Positions 56,207 through 64,000 of a DNA stretch of 64,000 nucleotides are shown piece after piece. A program made the translations under genes and the position numbers. Numbering within the stretch: the stretch's first letter is position 1; each line of letters begins with the position of its first letter. The DNA lies in assembly GCF_016906535.1 (NCBI RefSeq), contig NC_057379.1, forward strand, positions 1,178,001-1,242,000, in the 5' to 3' direction. The notes below the pieces were generated by a model. It did not search any database. It had not been told where the DNA came from and saw only the letters and a list, made by a program, of their open reading frames with translations. The stretch is from Rhizoctonia solani. Taxonomy: Eukaryota; Basidiomycota; Agaricomycetes; Cantharellales; Ceratobasidiaceae.

Positions 56207-58371
56207 GTGAGAATGTTAGATGGTACCATTTCCCAGACTGGTTGCATCTGGCACCAGGTTCAACTTGTGGCCTTGGCCAATGGCCACTCCCATTCCATTC
56301 CCTTTCTTGTTTGCCCCATAGGCAACACTTTGGCAATCCTAGGCATGACATGGTTAACAGCAGAATCCCTCCTCATCAACTGGCAACAAGGGCTAGTTAC
56401 ATTTCCAGAACAATTCCAGGTAGCCTCTGAAGAGGAATCAGATCCAAACCCCCTTGCAGATCTCCCAGAGGAATACCATGAGTTTGCAAAAGTCTTTGGC
56501 AAAGAGGAATTCAAGGTCCTTCTCCCACATAGGGAATATGATATCTCCATAGATCTTGTTCCTGATGCCAAGCTATCCCCAGGTCCCATTTATGGCATGA
56601 CAAATGCAGAATCAAAGGCCCTCAAGCAGCACATTGATGAGGAACTAGCCACAGGCAAAATTTGTCCTAGCACCTCCTCAGCTGGTGCCCCAGTGATGTT
56701 TGTCAAGAAAGCCAATGGCTCCCTAAGACTGGTGGTAGATTATAGGAAACTGAATGACATCACCCACAAGAACATTTACCCCCTTCCTAGGCAAGATTAC
56801 CTGATGGCTAAACTAAGGCACACCAAGATCTTCACCAAGTTGGACTTACACTGGGGATATAATAATGTTTGGATCAAAGAGGGCAACAAATGGAAAACAG
56901 CATTTAGAACCAAATATGGCTTGTTTGAATACCTGGTCATGCCATTTGGTCTTACCAATGCCCTGGCAGCTTTTCAACATTTCATGAACAATCTGTTCAG
57001 GGACCTGATAGATGTAACAGTTGCAATATACCTTGATGACATCCTGGTCTTCTTGGAGGATCCCAAAGACCACCCTACCCACATCCAAGAAGTACTGTCA
57101 AGACTGATGAAGAACCAACTGTTCTGCAAACTGTTGAAGTGCCACTTTCACATCACTACAGTGGACTACTTGGGCATTGTCATATCACCAGCAGGGTTCT
57201 CCATGGAGCAAAAGAAAATAGAAGCCATCACATCATGGCCAGAGCCCAAAACAGTCAAACAGGTCCAGGCATTCTTAGGGTTTGTTAACTACCTTTGCCA
57301 ATTCATCCCCAAATTCAGCACAGTTGCCTGTCCCCTTCACAATCATACAAAGAAGGATTCCCAATGGTCATGGGGAAACACAGAGGAAGAAGCATTCCAA
57401 GAATTGAAGTCCCTAGTCACCAAGAGCCCAGTATTAGTCCATTCCAACCCTGATCTTCCATACTTTCTTGAAATGGATGCATTGGGAGTAGCCATGGGGG
57501 CCATACTAAGTCAGAGAGGCCCAGACAACTGGTTACATCCTATTGCCTTTATGTCCAAGTCTTTCTCAGGGGCAGAAGCCAATTACAACACCCATGACAA
57601 GGAACTACTGGCAATTATAAAGGCATTAGAGGAATGGCTGATTTTTCTAGAGGCAATGAATAAACCTATCCAGGTATTCACCAATCATAGAAACCTGGAA
57701 TATTGGATGCAGGCTTGCACATTCAATAGAAGACATGCCAGATGGAGAGTCTTCCTGAGCAATTTCAACTTTGAGGTCCACTATTGCCCAGGAAAACAAT
57801 CAGGCAAACCAGATGCCCTCTCCCAAAGATTGGATTACCTAGACTCCATTTCAGAACCAGAAGTGATGCTCCCCCCAGAAGTCTTCATCAACACAGGTAC
57901 ATCAGAGGAAGTCTCAATTGTTGACAAAATCTGCTTACTACTTAAGGAAGATCCATCAATAGAGCCCATCATCAGATTCCTCACCAAAGACACCAACAAT
58001 GCACCACCATCTGTCCAAAAGGCCAACCAAGACAATGATTGGGAGGAAGACCTGTTATGGTATTGCAGCAAAATAGTGGTCCCCAACTCAGAACCATTGA
58101 AGGAACAGTTGCTAAGGGAATTTCATGACTCCCCCCTTGCAGGTCACCCTGGTCAGCAAAGAACACTGGAGCTGCTCTCCCAAAGCTACTGGTGGCCTGG
58201 GATGAAGTCATCTGCCAAGGAATGGGTGGAGTGCTGCCCAATTTGCCAAGTCAACAGGAGAGTGCAAGCACCAGCCAGCACCCTGAAACCCTTAGAAGTA
58301 CCACTGTATCCCTTTCATACCATATCATACAACTTCATCACAGGGCTCCCCAAGTCACAAGGGTACAATGC
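56207..58371 (+). pseudogene. Gypsy A1 RT, RNase H and integrase finger
   Basis: The longest open frame in the window (~722 codons to the insertion). [49 protein letters not shown] (intact YLDD). RNase H: EMDALGVAMGAILSQ (family ETDAS), THDKELLAIIKALE, and VFTNHRNLEYW (TDH of the family is TNH). Integrase HHCC: FHDSPLAGHPGQQ ... CCPICQ. The start of the core, ISYNFITGLP (D changed to N), stops at the LTR A insertion. Function: cDNA synthesis and start of integration. Confidence 0.9.
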
Positions 58372-59516
58372 TGTTACACCCTCTTGATTTATACCATTGG
58401 AATTGGACAATTTTTCTATTAATTTTAATATTTTTTACGGACTTAATATCTCTTGTTTTTTTGATCACATGATCTTGGTGCTTATTATGCTGAGATGCCA
58501 TGCCAAGATGCCATGCCAAGGGCACTTAGGGGAAATCCACACTTCTGCACAGCCCACAGCATGCTTCTCTTTTCAAATGTACTCTCCTTTTCTCACAAGC
58601 ACAGACCATGTAAATAGTGCTCCCTTGTCTATATATACAGCAGGAAAATTGCTTGGAGACCCCAAGTCAATTTTACCTTGTCTTTCATCTTTGACAGGTT
58701 TCAGTAGTCCAGCTAAGTAGCTGGTACCTCAGTAGTACATCACTTACCCCACTCAGTAGACCTACCACACCTCCAGGCCTTGGGCCCCCCCACCTTGACA
58801 GTAGTTAGTAGTAGGATGCTATATGTGTCATAGATACAGTAGCTAGCCTTAGATAGTTGACTTGGTTGTTTTCATATGGCCTTAAGCACCCAACCACCAG
58901 CATGTAACCCACTGTCCTAGACATCCTTAGGGGCCATCTAGATAGCAGGCACTTGTGGCCATATGGACTAGTGAGAAAACCGCTTAAGGCAGTGACAATG
59001 CTACCTACAACAACAAACTACCTAACTACAATGACCATGCGCTATAAGGCAGTGGTAAGCTACGTAAGTACAGCAAGAACAATGCTTATGGCATGTAACT
59101 AAGTATTTACTGGCTTAAAGCCTTGTACAGTGATGGGAATGCAACAAGAGGTAATTGACCTGGGTGTTACCATGGTTGGTTGGCCTCCTTATGTATTACA
59201 GTGCTATGTTAATTACAAATACAGGTGTGTGAGAAAAGAAGTACTCTATATGAAATAAGAACCCTGCTCTGCAGTCAGCCTTACTCATGCATACATGTCA
59301 CTGACATGTCATGATGACATCATAGGTGGAGGTGGCTACATGTGCTGAGTAAGCACAGATGGGGACATGGCTTGGCGCTTAGTGTATGTTATAAGCACCA
59401 ATGTCACATGATCAAAAATGTTGTCCATTTGACTTTGTTTAAAATTGAGAAAATCAGAATAATTGTCCTTGGTATAAGTGTGTCTACAACACCCACCTTA
59501 CAGTGCAGTTACAACA
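58372..59516 (+). repeat. Solo LTR A in A1 integrase, split by LTR B
   Basis: TGTTACACCC to GTTACAACA. The flanks are AATGC (58,367-58,371) and AACGC (59,517-59,521), one transition. Integrase reads GYNAILVVID when it and one flank are removed. Confidence 0.93.
58913..59491 (-). repeat. Solo LTR B (579 bp) inside that LTR A
   Basis: TGTCCTAGACATCC to GTCTACAACA, flanked by CCCAC (58,908-58,912 and 59,492-59,496). Confidence 0.94.
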
Positions 59517-60524
59517 AACGCCATCCTAGTTGTGATAGATTCCTTTTCCAAGTTTGGACACTTCATCCCTACAACCAAGAAGGTCTCATCAAAAGGACTG
59601 GCAGACCTGTTTGTCACACACATATGGAAACTTCACAGGTTACCAGTCAAAATGGTTTCAGATAGAGGGACAACATTCATGGGAAAGTTCCTCAGGGCCC
59701 TCTACCAAAGATTGGGAATTATACCATCATTTTCCTTGGCCTATCACCCTGAATCAGATGGACAAAAGGGAAGGGTCAACCAGTTCATAGAATTCTACCT
59801 CAGGTCCTATGTTGCAGCCAATCACTCAGACTGGGCTAAATGGTTACCCCTGGCAGAATACACCTGTAACAATGCCAGACATGTGGCCACAGGTAAATCC
59901 CTGTTTGAACTGGTTTATGGTAGAAGCCTGGTGATGAACCCATCAAACATCCCAGCCAACATGCCAGATGCAGACCAAGTAGCCAACACATTGTCCAAGG
60001 AATGGAAGGAAGCAGAATCAGCCCTGAGAATGACCAAAGAATGGATGATAGGCAACACAGGGATAATCCCAGAGTATACAATTGGCAAGAAAGTCTGGTT
60101 GGATGGAAAAAACATTGAAATCCAGTCAAACTCCAACAAACTAGACCCAAAATGCCTAGGGCCCTTTGAAGTCACAGGGAAAATCTCAAGTCATGCAGAC
60201 CACTTAAAGTTGCCAGAAACCCTGAAGATCCACAATGTGTTCTACATTGGGTTATTGTCAAAAGTCCACAAGTCCCCCAGCCAACCCTTCCCAGATTGTC
60301 CTCCCCCAGAAACAATAGAGGGAGAAGAAGAATTTGAGGTTGAACAGATTATTGACTCAAAAAGACAAAAAGGGAAGTGGTTCTACCTAATCAAATGGAA
60401 GGGTTACAGCCCCAAAAACAACTCATGGGAACCCAAGGAACTACTGGAACATAGCCAAGAAGAGATCAAGTGCTTCAACCAAGCTAGACTCAGAAAGGCT
60501 TGTGATGCCACCAAGAGCCTTTAA
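59517..60524 (+). pseudogene. Gypsy A1 integrase core and chromodomain
   Basis: AILVVIDSFSKFGHF, MVSDRGTTFMGKFLRALYQR, and YHPESDGQKGRVNQ, where the family has QTERVNQ, so the catalytic Glu is missing. After the GPY-like region (GPFEVTGKI) comes the post-integrase box (LKIHNVFYIGLLSKV) and a chromodomain near 60,325-60,470 (EEEFEVEQIID, WFYLIKWKGYSP, NSWEPKELL). The stop is at 60,522-60,524, beside the polypurine tract. Confidence 0.9.
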
Positions 60525-60538
60525 GGGGGGAGAGGCAA

Positions 60539-61066
60539 TGTTACACCCTAACAAATCATACCACCAGAACCATCTATTTTTTCTATTACTCTTAGTATTT
60601 TTTACAGACTTCATATCTTTGTTTTTTCAGTCACATGATCTTGGTGCTTATTCTGCCAAGATGCCACACCAAGATGCCATGCCAAGGGCACTTACCACAA
60701 ATCCATGCTTCTCATTTTACATGTAGACTTCTGTTCCCACACACACAGACCACATGTACATAGTTCTCCTATCTATATATACAGCAAGGAAATTGCTTGG
60801 AGATCCCAAGTCAATTTTACCTTGTCTCTCACCACAGACAGGGATCAGAGGTTCAGCCAGTAGATTGGACCTTAAGTCCTTCACTCATCAGTAGTCACTT
60901 GGGCCATACAGCCCTTCACTGCTGGTAGCTAGTTCACCATTGTAGATAGTTTCAGTAGACTGCCTTAAGCAGTATTAGATAGCCTTAGATAGTTGTGCTT
61001 TGTTGCAGCACAGCCATAAGCACCTGCCCACTAGCAAGTAGCCAACCTTACAGTTGGTGTACAACA
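60539..61066 (+). repeat. 3' LTR of A1 with TATA and primer sequence
   Basis: 528 bp, TGTTACACCC to GGTGTACAACA. TATATATA is at 60,774-60,781 and CAAGTCAATTTTAC at 60,807-60,820. CACATGATC and GGTGCTTA near 60,633-60,650 are decayed forms of the CACGTG/GGCGCTTA block. Confidence 0.93.
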
Positions 61067-61102
61067 GACTCTAAAAGTGATAGTAAATAGTGTGTAAAAA
61101 AC

Positions 61103-61665
61103 TGTTGTAGACACATCTGATACCAGGGAACTTATTCTCATTTTCTCAATTTTAAACCAACACAAATAAACAATATTTTCAATCACATGACTTTGGTGCT
61201 TATGTCATACCCTAAGTGCCTTGCCATGTCCCCTCCTCCACTTAGTCAGCTATGTAGCCACCTCCACATTGATGACATCATAGGTGACACATATGCATGA
61301 GTAAGGCTGCTGATGGAGCAGGATTCTTGTTTGATTTGACATATGTAATTAGCACTGCCTTTCTATGATATTTAAGGAGGGCAATTGACCATGGTAATCC
61401 CCAGGTCAATTACCTCTTGTTGTATCTCTACACTGTACAAGGGCCTTAAGCCCAGGAACCACTTAGTTACTTAGATTAGCTACATGTTGCCTTATGCAGT
61501 CTTCCCACTGTACTTAGGTAGCTTGTTGATGCCTTAAGCATCTTGCTTGCTGTAGATACTTAGGTAGATGCCATAGGATAGTAGTTCACTGCCTTATGTG
61601 GTTCTATTGTACTTAGCTGGCCACAAGCACCAACCCCCTTGGCATCCCAGACAATGTCTAGGACA
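61103..61665 (+). repeat. Solo LTR B (563 bp)
   Basis: TGTTGTAGACAC to TGTCTAGGACA, flanked by AAAAC (61,098-61,102 and 61,666-61,670). It lies inside the right part of the outer LTR A. Confidence 0.94.
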
Positions 61666-61728
61666 AAAACACTCAAAATAATAGAAGAATCTGGCAATTC
61701 TGGTGGTATAGTTTTTGGAAGTGTAACA

Positions 61729-62110
61729 AAATATAAAAGACCTGTTCAGATATTGTATCAGCCTTGTACAAGGAGTGCAAACAACTTGGTTCCCATGACC
61801 ATTTTGGTATCAAGGACTGAATATGTGAGCTGTTTGCCTTGTTTTGCATGTTTGTGTAATAAATTGGATTCCTCTTTTGACTGGTCACATTCACCTTTTG
61901 GTGCATTGCATTGGAGTCCCATGTAGAGGTCTTGCTCACAACAACAGTACAAACTAATTCCTTATCACCAAGATCCAGGTGATGCTTTTGTACAGCAGAA
62001 GCCCGTGTGAACCGTTGTGCCTCTAGGTTTAGATAATCGATGCCATGGTTCTTTAGTTCCGGACGGAGTATTGCAATTTCTCGGGCCCAGAAGCCACATA
62101 ACCCTACCAG
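61729..62110 (-). pseudogene. Unidentified coding-like fragment, truncated by the outer LTR A
   Basis: The minus strand is open for 127 codons from 62,110 to 61,729 with protein-like sequence: GFWAREIAILRPELKNHGID, YLNLEAQRFTRASAVQKHHL, DLGDKELVCTVV, then a more decayed part to ISEQVFYIL, where LTR A begins. An in-frame TAA lies four codons upstream of CTG 62,110, and the preceding GTTGTAAG could be an intron end, so this may be an internal or last exon. It is on the same strand as the ORP gene and downstream of it. I do not recognise the family. Confidence 0.45.
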
Positions 62111-62379
62111 CTTACAACCTTATACCACCTGAGTGTCTCTGGCGGTCGTGACTAAGCCTTTCTCACAGATGTTCTTTACTGGGAGTGCAATCCGATCTGA
62201 CCGTGTCTTACCAACTATAAGTTACAACCAGTAACACCCCTGCTGACAATTCCAAACAGAAAGTAACAAATATGATTAAGATCGACGTACTACAATCTCA
62301 TGCCTCACAGCGTGTCAAAACTAAGATTGACATGTCTAAGTAAATCTAACGTATCATAAAGAGCAGAATGACTGAGGTG
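62111..62379. other. ORP 3' flank; no feature seen
   Basis: Host-like base composition. It probably holds the ORP 3' UTR. No clear polyadenylation signal or other gene could be fixed. Confidence 0.5.
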
Positions 62380-64000
62380 TTACGAGACTGGCAAGGAAGC
62401 AGCCAACGTCAGTTCCTCCTCCACGGCCTTGCGTCCTTCAGCAGTCAGAACTGGTTGTCCGTTTGAGATATCCTGCTCGAAATACACGGGTACGAACCTG
62501 GCCAGCCGGATTAATGCAAACTCAGGTTACAATCGTTGTTACTTACTCTTCATTCCTCGCTTTCCTTGAGGCAGCATCATCCCTTTGTTGCTGCTCGATG
62601 TTTTGCTTGACACGGGTTGCTTCGCTGTAGTTCTTGGATAGAAGGTTCTTGGTTACATGCTCCCACAGTCGATGAGACTCGTTCGGCAATTGCTCTTCGA
62701 CAGGGCGAACATGTTTGGGAAGCACCGCGAGGTTAGAGAGGTCAACCAGTGGGTAAGTTTCCTGTCATCATCATTAGCGTGGCCCAAGCGTAACACACCA
62801 AGGGTCACTTACCGACGATCCGACACGCTTCCACTTGATCAGACCTCGCCAGGTGCCATCAAAAGTAGCGACCACACGTGACTGGGGAACGCTCTTGACC
62901 TTCGTCCATGATGCACATTCATCGGGTTCCGATGGGTTGTATGAATGAATTACACCCTCAACAAGGAATTGCGACCTGCCAATCCAAGACTGCAAGCGTG
63001 ATTTAACTTGATCTTTTTTATGGTGAATGATTTAGTTATCAGCATACCTCTTCCTTATACTCAATGATAGCCCGCAGGCTATCATTTCCTGGGCGGTCAC
63101 AAGTGACGATGGTCTGTAGCGAATGACGCGTCAGTAACGCCCTAGATCCCTGTCGGGACTAAATGATTACAGACAGAATCACTCATCGTAGCATAAAACT
63201 GCCCACGTAGGACCCCGTTGACATTGGCGGAATTATGGGTTACACGATACTTTTCCCCGTTCCCTATTCAATGAGTTCAGAATCAGAGACTGTCGGCCAT
63301 ATGTACAAGGGCAGCGACCCCCGAATGAGACGCAAGCTCACCTGGCCCTTTGGTAATGTTAATGAAAATGCCCTTGTTTGAAGATCCAGGAGTTACGCGG
63401 ACGGATGTGCCTACGACCTTTGCCGATATCTGGTCTACCTGTGAAAGCAAAGCAGAAGCTCAGTTAGGGTTAGGTCGCGTGAATTTAGAGTGACCAAAAA
63501 AGAAATGACGACCCGAACAAACAGGAGTTTGACGACTTTCGTTGGGGTTTGAGACTTACACCACACGCTTCGATGCCCCGCTCTGGAGCTGTGATATAGA
63601 AACTGGAAATGGGTGGATGGTGCGAGACTTGCTCAGTCTGGAGATGGATTGAATACTATGATTAGCAAGATTGCTGTCTTGGAGAAAAACTATCACTCAC
63701 TAGAAACACTACACGAACTCGATCATCGCCTGCCGAAGCGCCCTCGACTTCGTTAGAGTCATCCCCCGATCCGGGTATACCGGCTGCTGCGCCAGCGCTT
63801 GATCGGTGCTTATGTGAACGGGCGGCATTGGGGCCACTGGTGGATGTAGTGGAACGGACGCTGGCAGTTTCACTCGGAACTTGGTCGGGTGGAGCGAGGG
63901 AGGAATTAGAGGAAATAAGCGTATGGGCCGGGAAAATAGGTGGCTCGTTAGGGTTGGCAGGATACTTCAATGGAGTGACAGATGTATGGCATCGGAAGTA
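62380..64000 (-). CDS. Oxysterol-binding-protein-related (ORP/Kes1-type) lipid transfer protein, 5' end outside window
   Basis: Eight visible exons (minus): 64,000-63,701 (continues left of the window start of the gene), 63,637-63,560, 63,438-63,342, 63,263-63,175, 63,113-63,048, 62,989-62,813, 62,761-62,547, 62,497-62,380 (TAA). They join in frame to about 379 residues. The signature EQVSHHPPISSFY is at ~103-115, followed by GVDQISAKVVGTSV, KYRVTHNSANVNGVLRG, VTCDRPGNDSLRAIIEYKEE, WIGRSQFLVEG, WRGLIKWKRVG, RPVEEQLPNESHRLW and a C-terminal VYFEQDI. These are characteristic of the ORD lipid-binding barrel, which exchanges sterol and phosphoinositide between membranes. A Ser/Pro/Gly-rich insert of ~90 residues lies between FRC and EQVSHHPP. 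Introns are 51-121 nt with GT...AG ends; the donor after 63,175 (GTCTGT) is weak. Codons are CpG-rich, unlike the transposons. Confidence 0.92.

Larger units (their letters stand above)
52185..61066 (+). mobile_element. Gypsy A1: Ty3/gypsy chromovirus with four nested LTRs
   Basis: TSD GACTC on both sides (52,180-52,184, 61,067-61,071). 5' LTR 52,185-52,562; primer site 52,565-52,578; gag 52,926-55,955 (interrupted); protease 55,952-56,203; RT, RNase H and integrase finger 56,207-58,371; integrase core and chromodomain 59,517-60,524; polypurine tract 60,524-60,536; 3' LTR 60,539-61,066. Inserts: mini-LTR (53,681-55,371) holding LTR E4, and LTR A (58,372-59,516) holding LTR B. About 6.0 kb without them. 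Confidence 0.94.
51907..61728 (-). repeat. Outer LTR A, split by Gypsy A1 and LTR B
   Basis: The left part (51,907-52,184) matches the middle of minus-strand LTR A (AAGGTAAGATCAACTTGGGG near 51,965; GATCATGTGAC near 52,172). The right part (61,067-61,102 and 61,671-61,728) continues it to the LTR end GGAAGTGTAACA. Gypsy A1 with GACTC duplications and solo LTR B with AAAAC duplications sit inside. Its own left end is lost at the LTR E3 junction. On the right it inserted into a coding-like host frame. Confidence 0.8.

Noticed and set aside
63264..63341. Apparent compensating frameshifts in the ORP gene between KGPG and KYRVTH
   Set aside because: A 78-nt intron (GTGAGC ... GAATAG, 63,341-63,264) explains it: splicing gives KGPGNGEKYRVTH in one frame, with no extra or missing base.
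1..64000. CRISPR arrays, rRNA genes, bacterial or viral genes
   Set aside because: None seen. The direct and inverted repeats are transposon termini and LTRs, and the only host gene is eukaryotic with introns.

Overview
The window is fungal, and most probably from an agaricomycete (basidiomycete). The evidence is one host gene with eight visible exons and introns of about 51-121 nt, Ty3/gypsy chromoviruses ending in a chromodomain (Tf1/Tf2-like), and pogo/Tc1-type DNA transposons. The mix recalls Rhizoctonia/Ceratobasidiaceae, but that is recollection and was not tested. I read all family assignments by eye from repeats, termini, target-site duplications (TSDs) and motifs.

Layout. Positions 1-61,728 are almost entirely transposable elements inserted into one another. 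Only 61,729-64,000 looks like host sequence: a partial oxysterol-binding-protein (ORP/Kes1) gene on the minus strand, followed by a coding-like fragment cut by an LTR. I use local names for the LTR families: A (~530-575 bp), B (~565-590), C (452), D (~455), E (~1.5 kb), G (~1.3 kb), H (538), and a 173-bp mini-LTR.

1-4,426: a decayed TIR-element remnant (X), an LTR B fragment, and an LTR E split by a mini-LTR and a 1.46-kb foldback palindrome. 4,427-13,121: Gypsy B1 on the minus strand, inserted in an LTR A and itself carrying LTR C and LTR G (with an LTR A inside G). 13,122-15,984: a broken Tc1 element and a second X copy carrying a solo LTR A. 15,985-18,538: Gypsy A2 pol fragment carrying two solo LTR D. 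18,539-37,124: Gypsy D3 (-), D1 (+) and D2 (-), with D1 inserted in D3 and D2 inserted in D1. 37,125-47,128: poorly identified sequence, then a LINE (endonuclease, RT, RNase H on the minus strand) split by LTR E, a pogo-like transposon (with LTR H) and an LTR B. 47,129-51,906: an LTR E split by a 2.7-kb DDE transposon and a solo LTR A. 51,907-61,728: an LTR A holding Gypsy A1, which in turn holds mini-LTR > LTR E and LTR A > LTR B.

Most insertions can be placed exactly because each has a 5-bp TSD (LTRs) or a TA duplication (DNA transposons). Solo LTRs far outnumber complete elements, so LTR-LTR recombination has been frequent. Every element protein examined is broken. Several lost catalytic acids are D-to-N or E-to-K changes that fit CpG-to-CpA decay.

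The two most interesting signals are these. (1) A 173-bp TG...CA unit with 5-bp TSDs occurs in two copies and carries a tRNA-like A box, B box and T-run, resembling a Cassandra-type LTR but with tRNA rather than 5S sequence. (2) In two gypsy families the primer-binding site after the 5' LTR is complementary to LTR sequence lying about 35 nt after a TATA box, as expected for Tf1-style self-priming.
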